The notes under the pieces were generated by a model. The model worked only from the letters and a program-made list of their open reading frames with translations, had not been told where the DNA came from and ran no database searches. The translations under genes and the position numbers were made by a program. 64,000 nucleotides of DNA from Brevibacillus choshinensis (GTDB taxonomy: Bacteria; Bacillota; Bacilli; Brevibacillales; Brevibacillaceae): contig NZ_CP069127.1 of the NCBI RefSeq assembly GCF_016811915.1, positions 2,641,001 to 2,705,000 on the forward strand, read 5' to 3'. Positions 8,901 to 16,590 of this stretch are shown piece by piece (the first letter of the stretch is position 1; every line of letters starts with the position of its first letter).

Positions 8901-9776
8901 TTACTCCTCTCCTGTTTTGGATAGTTTCATTTGGATGAGCGAAATAACGAGGGTAATGGCCAAAATGACGTTCGCAATGGTGGAGGCGTACCCCATCTGG
9001 TCATTGATGAAAGCGGATTGGTAGAGGTAGGTTCCCAGTACCTCGGAAGCATGGCCGGGACCGCCGCCCGTGAGAATGTAGACCTCGTTGAAAACCGTAA
9101 ACGCGCCAGCCAATGTGATGGTGGAGGTAACAAACGTCATCTCCCTCACCTGTGGGACCGTGACATGGAAAAACATTTGTATTTTGCTGGCGCCGTCAAT
9201 TTCGGCTGCCTCATACAGCTCTTGTGGGATTTTCTGGATCGCCACGATGAACAGCATCATAATATAGCCGACGCTCTGCCATTGGGATACGGCGATCGCT
9301 GCGAAAATGGCCGTCGCGGAATCACCTACCCACGCCCTTGTCCAGCTCTCAAGCCCAATGGCTGACAAAAATCCGTTTAGCAGGCCGACCTGCGGATGAT
9401 AAATAAAGTCGAACAAGAGAGCGATCACCGTGATGGAAATGATTACAGGCATAAAGAAAACGGTGCGAAAGACCGGGGAGATTTTTCGGAAGACTTTATC
9501 TTCGAGAACGGCTGCCAAGACGAGCCCGCCGAATACTTGAAAGATCATGGAGATGACGGCGTAATAGATGTTGTTTGCTAAAGCCTTGTAAAAGATCGGG
9601 TCGTGAAACAGCTGTACGTACTGTGCCAGTCCGACGAACGTCTTGTCCGGGGAGAAGGAGCTCCACTCGAACAGACTGTACTCGATGTTTTGAACGATCG
9701 GAAAGTAGATGAAGATGAGGATCATGAGAAAGCATGGAAGAACATACAAGTATCCGGTATATTTGCGCTGGAGCAT
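8901..9776 (-). CDS. frlN: Fructosamine ABC importer, permease (MalF/UgpA type)
   Basis: Partner permease of FrlM. The start chosen is ATG at 9776 (MLQRKYTGYLYVLPC), preceded by GGGGGG at 9782-9788. The frame is open 26 codons further up to 9854, but those residues are not membrane-protein-like and would overlap the frlO stop. The product is about 291 aa with about six helices and an EAA motif (ELYEAAEIDGASKIQMF). It sits between frlO and frlM in the same operon. Confidence 0.87.
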   Translation of the reverse strand: MLQRKYTGYLYVLPCFLMILIFIYFPIVQNIEYSLFEWSSFSPDKTFVGLAQYVQLFHDPIFYKALANNIYYAVISMIFQVFGGLVLAAVLEDKVFRKISPVFRTVFFMPVIISITVIALLFDFIYHPQVGLLNGFLSAIGLESWTRAWVGDSATAIFAAIAVSQWQSVGYIMMLFIVAIQKIPQELYEAAEIDGASKIQMFFHVTVPQVREMTFVTSTITLAGAFTVFNEVYILTGGGPGHASEVLGTYLYQSAFINDQMGYASTIANVILAITLVISLIQMKLSKTGEE

Positions 9777-9853
9777 ATCGTCCCCCCCTTTGTGTATGAA
9801 GAGACAGTGAAGCCGCTCGGACTCCACTGCCATCCTCTTGCTCGTCACAGGCA

Positions 9854-11176
9854 TTACTTGGCCTGTTCCCGCACTAGCTGGGCTGCCTTTCGCACGTCTT
9901 GCATGACATCTTCAGGTGTTTTTTCACCATTGAACATCTGTTGGGTACCCGCCAGGTAAGCGTCGACGATCTTGATGTCCAGGTCGGTATCCAGCCACAA
10001 GGCTAATCCTTCCGCACTGGTGACACGCTTCACCGCCTCAATCCCTAGCGGGGTAGCGGTATTCTCGTTGACTGCGCCTTGGACCGCGCTGTACTTGCCG
10101 ACATCTTTCACGAATTTTTCGGCTTGAGCTTTCGAAGTCAAATACTTCAGGAACTTGACTGCTTCATCGGGGTGCTTGGTAGTCGAGGATACCATGAAGC
10201 CTTCAGGTGCTCCGGTCAAATAGTTTGGATTCCCTTTGCCGCCCTCGATAGCCGGAAAGTCGAGGAAGCCCCACTGGAACTTGGTCTTTGGCTCAACTAG
10301 ACGGACTTCCGCTGTTTCGGCATAGAGGATTGCGGCTTTTTGATCGATGAACATCTGTCTGGCAAACTCGTGGTCCAGTCCATTGACATCTTTGTTGAAG
10401 TAGGGGACGAGCTCCTGCAATTTTTTCAGTGCTTCCACATAGCCCGGGTCTTCAAATGTTCCGGTCGAGCGGTTGTAATCTTTTTCTCGTGTGCCCTCGT
10501 CCACCATGCGCTGATTCAGTGTCCCGATATAGTGGGAGGATGCCCACGGTGCTTTGTTGCCAAAAGTGATGGGGGTGTATCCGTTATCTTTGATCGCTTG
10601 CAGGACGGCGATGAACTCCGACCATGTCTTCGGTACTTGCAGATTCAGCTTGGAGAAAATCTCTTTATTGTAGAAAAACGTCTTACCGTCGATCGTAAGC
10701 GGTACGCCATACAGCTTGTTATCCAGGCTGAATGGCACGAGCTGTGATGCCATCAGCTGTTCAGACCATGCTTTGTCCTGCTGGGCATAGTTTGTCAAAT
10801 CCAGAGCCTTTCCGCCGCGAACGAATTTGTAAGCATATTCGCCGCTCCAGGAAAAATAGATGTCGGGGGGGTTATTCGTTCCTAGCAGGACGCTGATTTT
10901 TTCTTTGTAGGCGTCGTTGAGCACTGCTTCGGTTTCGATGTGGATGTTTGGATTTTCCTTTTCAAAATCCTTGACCACTTGCTCAAAGTAAGTTTTGTCT
11001 GGGTCTCTGGGCCAGCGATGGAACAGGCGAAGTGTGATCTGCTCACCCGTGGGCGAAACCGAATTTCCTCCAGGGTTTGCAGAAGCTTGCTGTTTGGATG
11101 AATCAGCAGTGGAACATCCTGTTGCGAGAGAAAGAACGAGCAGTAAACTAGTCGCGAATCTGGACATCCTCATCAT
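9854..11176 (-). CDS. frlO: Fructosamine-binding lipoprotein of the ABC importer
   Basis: Family-1 solute-binding protein of 440 aa. The signal peptide ends in the lipobox LATGC with lipidated Cys21, so it is anchored outside the membrane and delivers substrate to FrlN/FrlM. The body has the usual two-lobe pattern (AYKEKISVLLGTNNPPDIYFSW and later HPDEAVKFLKYL). AGGGGGG at 11184-11190 precedes the start. It has its own promoter and operator in the 101-nt gap after frlB. Substrate specificity is inferred from the frlB, frlD and frlR neighbours. Confidence 0.88.
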   Translation of the reverse strand: MMRMSRFATSLLLVLSLATGCSTADSSKQQASANPGGNSVSPTGEQITLRLFHRWPRDPDKTYFEQVVKDFEKENPNIHIETEAVLNDAYKEKISVLLGTNNPPDIYFSWSGEYAYKFVRGGKALDLTNYAQQDKAWSEQLMASQLVPFSLDNKLYGVPLTIDGKTFFYNKEIFSKLNLQVPKTWSEFIAVLQAIKDNGYTPITFGNKAPWASSHYIGTLNQRMVDEGTREKDYNRSTGTFEDPGYVEALKKLQELVPYFNKDVNGLDHEFARQMFIDQKAAILYAETAEVRLVEPKTKFQWGFLDFPAIEGGKGNPNYLTGAPEGFMVSSTTKHPDEAVKFLKYLTSKAQAEKFVKDVGKYSAVQGAVNENTATPLGIEAVKRVTSAEGLALWLDTDLDIKIVDAYLAGTQQMFNGEKTPEDVMQDVRKAAQLVREQAK

Positions 11177-11209
11177 GACATTGCCCCCCTTTTATCTTGC
11201 AAGAAAACC

Positions 11210-11258
11210 TATATCATAATATAACATCATATTATGATATAAAATTAGGAATTGTCAA
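11210..11258 (-). promoter_or_regulatory. frlO promoter overlapped by a 13-bp-arm operator dyad
   Basis: On the minus strand the -35 TTGACA (11253-11258) and -10 CATAAT (11231-11236) are 16 nt apart. A perfect inverted repeat with 13-bp arms (11210-11222 and 11229-11241) covers the -10. This is a classic repressor site, most likely for the GntR-type FrlR encoded upstream. Confidence 0.75.
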
Positions 11259-11277
11259 ACAATTCTTGTTTGGCTGT

Positions 11278-12246
11278 TTAGTAGGGGACCTTCCACATGT
11301 AACGTCTTGTTGAGAGTGGGTGATTGCGGGCATCAGCAAGTTCGTTGGCAAACTGGCGCAGGACGTAGTTCAAGACAAGGGGAGCGATGTAGCCTTTCAG
11401 CTCGTCATCCATTCCGGACAAATCAAATTCTTTGGCATCGAGAACGATAAGCTTTTCGCCGTATTGTCGGCTGAAATGCAAGGCGCGTTCTTCCAATGGG
11501 CGCGTTTCATCCAGCCCAAGCAATTGGATGATCGGCACGTACTTGTCGAGAATTTCAAAGGGACCATGGAAATATTCACCTGCGTGGATGGCGTGGGAGT
11601 GGATCCATTGCATTTCCATCAGGATGCAGATCGCAAAGGAGTAAGCTACTCCGAAGTTGGCTCCGCTCGCCATGGTGTAGATGATTTTCTCGTCCTTGTA
11701 GGTTGCTGCGAATTCTTTCGCCTTGTCTGCAAATTGGATTTTCGCCCGATCGTAGGCGGTTTGCAAGTTTTGCAAAGACTGAATAAAGCGGTGGAATTTT
11801 GCATTTTCTTCTTTTACGTAAAGGAGGCCCGTCACCAGCTGATACATGATGGAGTAGTTGGTTTCAAAGGCGGGTGCCTCTGGACCATAGCTGTAAGTGA
11901 TGATGTGTTCCGACTCTTCGGCCAAGGGTGAGGCCGGCTCATGGGTCAAGGAAACGGTGAGGGCGCCTTTACTGCGTGCAAACTTTGCCGCTTCGGCCGT
12001 CTCCGGTGTGTTGCCGGAATGAGAGCAAAGGATGACCAGGGACTTCGAACCGAGCGTGGCTGGGTTGCGGTGAATGAACTCATTGGAACTGTAAAGGTCC
12101 GAGGCAATGGTTTTGGCTTCGCGGTCCAGCCAATATTTACTTGGGTACATCAATGCGGAGGAGCCGCCGCATGCGACGAGAAATACATTTTCGATCGGGC
12201 GGGAACTGATGGCATCCAAAGCCTGCTGAACTTGTGGGTGTAACAT
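11278..12246 (-). CDS. frlB: Fructosamine 6-phosphate deglycase (SIS domain)
   Basis: This enzyme splits 6-phosphofructosamines into glucose 6-phosphate and the free amine or amino acid. The 322-aa protein contains tandem SIS sugar-isomerase domains. VFLVACGGSSALMYPSKY begins near residue 20, SHSGNTPETAEA marks the phosphosugar site near 95, and the C-terminus LSTRRYMWKVPY is typical of FrlB. GAGGAGGT at 12253-12260 lies 6 nt before the ATG. It is the first gene of the minus-strand frl operon. Confidence 0.9.
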   Translation of the reverse strand: MLHPQVQQALDAISSRPIENVFLVACGGSSALMYPSKYWLDREAKTIASDLYSSNEFIHRNPATLGSKSLVILCSHSGNTPETAEAAKFARSKGALTVSLTHEPASPLAEESEHIITYSYGPEAPAFETNYSIMYQLVTGLLYVKEENAKFHRFIQSLQNLQTAYDRAKIQFADKAKEFAATYKDEKIIYTMASGANFGVAYSFAICILMEMQWIHSHAIHAGEYFHGPFEILDKYVPIIQLLGLDETRPLEERALHFSRQYGEKLIVLDAKEFDLSGMDDELKGYIAPLVLNYVLRQFANELADARNHPLSTRRYMWKVPY

Positions 12247-12274
12247 GAAAAGACCTCCTCAAATGGATGTATTG

Positions 12275-12315
12275 GTTATATAACAATATATAACATCTTA
12301 TCAAATTGCATTCAA
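12275..12315 (-). promoter_or_regulatory. frlB promoter with AT-rich operator-like repeats
   Basis: On the minus strand, -35 TTGAAT (12310-12315) and -10 TATATA (12287-12292) are 17 nt apart. The plus strand shows the palindrome GTTATATAAC (12275-12284) followed by a second TATATAAC and ACATCTTAT. The frlD element shares these words. It is a likely FrlR target. Confidence 0.55.
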
Positions 12316-12351
12316 CTGATTTTTCTAAAAATTACACTTTTCATCCAAGCA

Positions 12352-12382
12352 ACAAAAAAACACTGGGTTCTTCGTCCAGTGT
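12352..12382 (-). terminator. Intrinsic terminator after frlR
   Basis: Arms ACACTGG (12360-12366) and CCAGTGT (12376-12382) with a 9-nt loop. Read on the minus strand they are followed by a run of about eight T. Confidence 0.85.
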
Positions 12383-13122
12383 CAGTTGCTGCGGTTTTGT
12401 CCGGTATTGATGGTAAATGTGACGCGATCCGTGGGGATAAGGGAACTGGAGGAATGAAAGGGGGTGCCCTGTTCATCGTAGGCAACCTTGTCGATTTGGT
12501 AGAGGGGGCTACCGATGGAGCAGCGCAGCAGTTGTGCTTCCTCCTGCGTGGCCATGATGACGTTCAATGTCTTCAGATTGGAAGCTGGTTGGATATCATA
12601 GTATTTTTTCAGGACCTGATAGGTAGAAATCGATTCGGCAATATGCTTTTCCAGATCAGGAAATCGGGTCAATGGATAATAAACGGTTTCCCATACCAGC
12701 GGGGTATCATTCACGTAATGGAGCCGCTTCAGCTGAAGGGTGGAAGTCCCGGGTGGAATCTGCAGGGGAGCAGCGATCGCTTCGTCCACTTCGAGGATGG
12801 TGGTAGAAATGATCCTTGGCTGGGGCATTTTGCCGGTCTGCGTAAGAAATTCAGAAAAGCCGTTGACTGCTATCAGCTCGCGTTTCAGCTTGCTTGCCGT
12901 AACGAAGGTCCCTTTTCCTTGCTGGCGCTGCAAGATTCCGGCCTCGACCAGCTCAGTGATCGCCCTGCGTGTCGTGATTCGGCTCACACCGTACATCTCG
13001 CACAGCTCACCTTCAGGAGGGAGCTGCTGACCTACTTTGTATACACCCCGATTCACATCTTCCTTTAGGACTTCCATCAGCTGGATGTATAGCGGCTTGA
13101 GGCTAGCGTTATTTAATTTCAT
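12382..13122 (-). CDS. frlR: GntR/HutC-family regulator of the frl genes
   Basis: An N-terminal winged helix (about residues 8-75, with GVSRITTRRAITEL as recognition helix and QGKGTFV as wing) is joined to a C-terminal UTRA effector domain (about 90-235). The length, 246 aa, is normal for the family. In B. subtilis the homologous FrlR (YurK) represses the fructosamine genes, and its effector would be a phosphorylated intermediate. The dyads at the frlB, frlO and frlD promoters and upstream of this gene suggest control of all four units. A terminator separates it from frlB. Confidence 0.85.
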   Translation of the reverse strand: MKLNNASLKPLYIQLMEVLKEDVNRGVYKVGQQLPPEGELCEMYGVSRITTRRAITELVEAGILQRQQGKGTFVTASKLKRELIAVNGFSEFLTQTGKMPQPRIISTTILEVDEAIAAPLQIPPGTSTLQLKRLHYVNDTPLVWETVYYPLTRFPDLEKHIAESISTYQVLKKYYDIQPASNLKTLNVIMATQEEAQLLRCSIGSPLYQIDKVAYDEQGTPFHSSSSLIPTDRVTFTINTGQNRSN

Positions 13123-13160
13123 CGATTTCGCCTCCGTGAAACAAAATTTTAAATCGTCTT

Positions 13161-13175
13161 ATGATAATATATCAT
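13161..13175. promoter_or_regulatory. Operator-like dyad upstream of frlR
   Basis: ATGATA-ATA-TATCAT is an inverted repeat with 6-bp arms, 39 nt before the frlR start. It resembles the core of the frlO operator (TATCATAAT), which suggests autoregulation. Confidence 0.45.
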
Positions 13176-13435
13176 ATTTCATTTATTCAAGCATTTTGCT
13201 ATCAAGCATCCTGTATACCGCGTGCGAGAGGAAGATAATCAAATTGCAAACAGAATTAGTAAAAATGGTATTAGACTGATCTCAATAATCGAATCAGCGG
13301 TAGCCTTGGACGAGAAAACCAGCTAATGTTTGTCAAGCTTTTCAGTGTAGACATTGTTTTAAACACTGGTATACTGTTTTTTGAGCATAACGAATAATCC
13401 TTCAGGGGAGTGAAGGATTGTGGATAATTATGGTA
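13176..13435. other. Gap between frlR and the IS110 remnant
   Basis: No gene is visible. The stretch holds a CAGTGT/ACACTG inverted repeat near 13340-13365 and a hairpin with 9-bp arms, AATCCTTCA (13396-13404) and TGAAGGATT (13411-13419), just downstream of the transposase stop. It has no T tail on the minus strand. Part of this stretch is presumably the right end of the IS110 element, but the junction cannot be placed. Confidence 0.4.
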
Positions 13436-14614
13436 TTAGATTTGGTAGGGTTCGTCTTTATTAAGGATGGAGTAGATGTGATGAAGTAGCTTGTTGGCGC
13501 AAGCAATCACAACCACCTTGTAGGACTTGCCCTCTTTTCTTTTTTTATCGTAATATTGCTTTATTCTGCTATTTATTCCGCGCCTTAGTCCACATTGAAC
13601 TGCTAAATATAGCGCTCTTCGAAGTCTTTTGGATCCTCGTTTCGTTATCCGGTTACTAGTCGCTGTATACTTACCCGAACTATATACACCAGGATCAAGG
13701 CCGGCGTAAGCAACAAGCTGTTTAGGACTCGTAAATTGACGGGCATCTCCGATCTCGGCTATGATCGTTGCTGCAAGTTTGTCACCTATTCCTGGAATGG
13801 TCTTCAGTAGTTCCACTTCCGGTAAAGTCGCCGATATCTCCTCGATGTGTTTTTCCAGCCTACTTAATTGGTTTTTGAAACTCAAGTAAGAGGGATACCA
13901 TTCCTGCCAGGGCTATGCTTTGCGAAATACTCCTTTTTTTGTTAGACCATTCAAAAAAGGCTTGTCTCAACTGATCTGCCTTCTCCCTGACCCAACCTTT
14001 CGAATGAGATTTCCCGGCTTGTCCCTGAATGATAGTTTCTATCTCTTCAGTCCCATCGCTCAGACAACACTGCAGCACCTTAAGCGCCGTAGTGGAAAAA
14101 AGGTTGCTAAATACATGTTCAAACGCTGGAAATACCTGATCCAATAGGGCTCTCGCGTTTAGCTTTGCCTGAACATACATCGAGGTTATATACTCATGTT
14201 GTCTCGTCACATGCTGCAACTCGGTATGCAACTCATCCCATGTACGATGTGGCGTAACATCACCACGATAATACATGTCGGCTAAGTGCCATGCATCTGC
14301 CGCGTCTGTTTTTACTTTTCGAAGTTGCGTGCTCCTCGCTCGTTTAGATTGAAGAGGATTAATCACAAAATGCTTGTACTCCCTACTCGTAAGATAGGCG
14401 ACCACCCCTCGATGGTAATGGCCGGTAGCTTCCAAAATAACGACTGGTTCCGTTCCTGAAAGTACTTTCAATTCATCAAGTAATTCTCCTAGTCGTTCAA
14501 AACCTCTATCCACGTGCGATATACTCTCCAACTTCCCATACGGTTCGTTTTTCTTACAAAAGCCTGAACGACGCTGGATCCTTTTGATACATCTAATCCT
14601 ACGACTGGCTCCAT
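13436..14614 (-). pseudogene. IS110-family transposase, two frameshifts
   Basis: The enzyme is a DEDD/serine recombinase. Translation begins at ATG 14614 (MEPVVGLDVSKGSSVVQAFV). It must change frame at the T-run 14548-14552 (an A-run on the coding strand) to continue as KKNEPYGKLESISH. It must change again at 13872-13876 to pass from LLLEFQ to NQLSRLEKHI. Recognisable parts are GLDVSK and ILEATGHYHRG with KTDAADA (DEDD acidic residues), then TIPGIGDKLAATIIAEIGDARQF and the SSGKYTATSNRITKRGSKRLRR region holding the catalytic Ser. One base missing at the first site and one extra at the second would restore about 390 aa. Both errors are at homopolymers, so sequencing error is possible. Confidence 0.85.
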
Positions 14615-14639
14615 AACACTCTCCCTCATTCAAAAAATT

Positions 14640-14822
14640 GCCGGCACTCCCACGATGGTTCCAAACCCATAGCTTCGCTTGTGATGCGAGATCCCTGTCT
14701 CAACCAGCTCAAACATGGTCATTGGGGGTAGTGGGAGAACTGTTTTCACGACGGGGTTGATCCTCAATAAAGTCCACGTTCTCCCGGCTACCGCCATCTT
14801 ATAGCGCCCAAGAAAAAAGGCC
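14640..14822 (-). ncRNA. Candidate bridge RNA region of the IS110 element
   Basis: In IS110-group elements, the non-coding end upstream of the recombinase gene encodes a structured bridge RNA that pairs with donor and target DNA. Here that segment contains an 8-bp inverted repeat, GGGAGAAC (14733-14740) and GTTCTCCC (14778-14785), enclosing a 37-nt internal loop. It also has a small TCGC/GCGA stem near 14674-14690. GC content is higher than in the DNA around it. A 65-codon open frame across it has no ribosome site and is unlikely to be a gene. Assignment as bridge RNA rests on position and structure only. Confidence 0.4.
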
Positions 14823-15135
14823 AACAAGAAATCACTGGTTGACCTGATAATACGAAATAAAGTCCTAGACTTCCGCTGTTTTTATTCAGTTCATTTGATG
14901 AGGAGTATAAATAAATTTTCTTTCCTGCTCCCAGGGCAATTCCTTCCCTTTCCCTGCTGAGATCATGACAATTATTACAGCTGCAGCCAAAACTCCCGAA
15001 ACTTCTTCTTGGCCAATTTTACAGAGTTTTGTGATGGTGCCCAACCCTGCAGCTGGAATCTGACCAACCATTTAAAATGCTAGACATTACGCATCAAACC
15101 TGCATATTCCCATTTTCTATTTTAATTATTACGAT
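14823..15135. other. Gap with a possible gene fragment
   Basis: This stretch lies between the IS110 left end and the MerR-type gene. On the minus strand, 14886-15071 is open for 61 codons. Its peptide has a hydrophobic core (VLAAAVIIVMISAGKGKELPWEQERK), but there is no ribosome site and an in-frame TAA directly precedes its ATG. It could be the tail of a larger gene interrupted by the insertion. No function is assigned. Confidence 0.3.
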
Positions 15136-15969
15136 TCAATTTTTATTTATACATTGAACGGATATTTTTAAGGTGTAGTTATTATAGCCACGCATTGCCA
15201 ACTCATCAAGCATAGTATCTTCATAAAAAAAATCTCCGAGATTATAACCCTTACACCTTACATCTGCAACAAGCTGTTGATAACTTTTATATGCACTTCG
15301 GAATCCACCCTTATGATAAATGACTGCGTAAGTCCCTGCAGGCTTAATAGCAATATGAGGGATGTCAATTTTATTAAAAATTCTTGTATAGATTCGAGCA
15401 TAGCCATAAACTTCGGGACCGGGTATATTATCAGTTTTCACTATACCGCTTACCGGGTAAGGACTAAATATTCCAAAGCTATGACAATAATTTAAGTGTT
15501 CAATAAACGCAGTAGTTATCTCGCCGATTTCAGGATTACCAAGATATTCAGAAAAAATATAATACTCTTCAGGTAGAGTAACATATAAAACAGAGTCTTC
15601 AGAAGCATTCATGGATTCAAGTACGATTTCAGATTTAGTAGCAAGATACTTCTTAAGGTAAGAGAGTCTTTCAATTTTTATTTGAGCTTCTTTTTGTTTT
15701 GTTTCAAGTAGCTCGAGTAGGTTCTGAGGATTTCTATTTTCAAGAAATGTTTTTATATCGTTAAGAGGCATATCCATTTCTTTTAAAACAGAAATTCCAG
15801 TAAAAACTTCGAGTTGCTCGTAAGAATAAAATCGATAGCCGCTATCGGCAACTATTTCAGGAGAAAAAAGTCCGATTTTATCATAGTAAAACAGAGTCTG
15901 TTTATTAACGTTGCATAACTTAGCAAACTCTCCTGCTGTAAAATAATGAAGTCTGCCGTTTTTTTTCAT
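15136..15969 (-). CDS. MerR-family regulator with GyrI-like drug-binding domain
   Basis: This protein resembles BmrR. The N-terminal MerR winged helix (about residues 8-78) contains FTAGEFAKLCNVNKQTLFYYDKIGLF and the wing SGYRFYSYEQL. A linking coiled coil follows (about 85-118), then a GyrI-like effector domain (about 125-277). Such proteins bind small, often cationic ligands and activate a divergent promoter with an over-long spacer. Such a promoter is present at 16007-16037. The gene is AT-rich compared with the flanking frl and eut genes. Its targets are most likely the deacylase and exporter genes transcribed away from it. Confidence 0.85.
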   Translation of the reverse strand: MKKNGRLHYFTAGEFAKLCNVNKQTLFYYDKIGLFSPEIVADSGYRFYSYEQLEVFTGISVLKEMDMPLNDIKTFLENRNPQNLLELLETKQKEAQIKIERLSYLKKYLATKSEIVLESMNASEDSVLYVTLPEEYYIFSEYLGNPEIGEITTAFIEHLNYCHSFGIFSPYPVSGIVKTDNIPGPEVYGYARIYTRIFNKIDIPHIAIKPAGTYAVIYHKGGFRSAYKSYQQLVADVRCKGYNLGDFFYEDTMLDELAMRGYNNYTLKISVQCINKN

Positions 15970-16006
15970 AGTATCACCTTTATAAATTAATTTTTTTAGA
16001 AAAAGA

Positions 16007-16037
16007 TTGACTATATAGTTACTATATAGTTTAGCAT
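16007..16037 (+). promoter_or_regulatory. MerR-type promoter with 19-nt spacer and repeated ACTATATAGT
   Basis: The -35 TTGACT (16007-16012) and -10 TAGCAT (16032-16037) are 19 nt apart, the hallmark of promoters remodelled by MerR-family activators. The spacer carries two copies of the palindrome ACTATATAGT (16010-16019 and 16021-16030), separated by one T. It drives the rightward deacylase-exporter pair. Confidence 0.75.
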
Positions 16038-16086
16038 TATTTTAAGCATGATAGATTATCTAATGAATTACGAAAGGGTGCTATAT

Positions 16087-16575
16087 ATGGAATCATATCA
16101 AATTGTATGTGAAGAATTAAAAAAAATGGATATCTCATTTGATATAGTTGAACACCCTCCAGCATTGACAACAGAGGAAGCGGATCGCTACATCGAGGGC
16201 AAAGAAGGTGTTCGTACAAAAACATTGTTTTTAACCAACCGAAAAAAAAGTGCATATTATTTAGTCATATTAGATGATACAAAGCGTCTGGACATGAAGA
16301 AACTTGGTGAACTCATCAGTGAAAAGGGGATGCAATTCGGGTCGGCAGAAAATTTAATGGAAAAAATGTCACTGCCTCCGGGAGTTGTATCATTGTTCGG
16401 GCTGTTAAACAATTCAGAGCATGATATTAAAGTGTGCCTTGATAAAGAGATGCTATCTGAAAATTTTGTAAGTTTTCATCCGAATGATAATTCAAAGACT
16501 ATTTTTATTTCGACTGATGATATGTATAGATTTATTACTTTATTAGGTTATGAATATTCAATAATTGATTTATAA
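16087..16575 (+). CDS. YbaK/ProX-type aminoacyl-tRNA deacylase
   Basis: This is a free-standing editing domain of 162 aa from ATG 16087, preceded by AAAGGGTG. An upstream in-frame ATG at 16048 lacks a ribosome site. Family features include FDIVEHPPALTTEEAD at the N-terminus, KTLFLTNRKKSAYYLVIL in the middle and SLPPGVVSLFGLLNN near residue 100. These match the PrdX/ProXp group, which hydrolyses mischarged tRNAs such as Ala-tRNA(Pro). The pairing with a drug-type regulator and an exporter (16-nt gap) is unusual for a housekeeping editor. It suggests protection against a toxic amino acid or analogue. Confidence 0.85.
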   Translation: MESYQIVCEELKKMDISFDIVEHPPALTTEEADRYIEGKEGVRTKTLFLTNRKKSAYYLVILDDTKRLDMKKLGELISEKGMQFGSAENLMEKMSLPPGVVSLFGLLNNSEHDIKVCLDKEMLSENFVSFHPNDNSKTIFISTDDMYRFITLLGYEYSIIDL

Positions 16576-16590
16576 GGTAGGTAGATAGCA

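Larger units (their letters stand above)
13300..14850 (-). mobile_element. Degenerate IS110-family insertion sequence (limits approximate)
   Basis: The element is recognised from its transposase, which is split into two frames, and from a structured non-coding segment upstream of it. IS110 elements lack terminal inverted repeats and often target duplications, so the borders given are only an estimate. It marks the left edge of an AT-rich accessory region that runs to about 22.5 kb. Confidence 0.6.

Noticed and set aside
14630-14827. 65-codon open frame upstream of the IS110 transposase
   Set aside because: No ribosome site and no recognisable product. It overlaps the structured segment that better fits a bridge RNA.
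14886-15071. 61-codon open frame as an intact gene
   Set aside because: No ribosome site and an in-frame stop directly before the ATG; at best a gene fragment.
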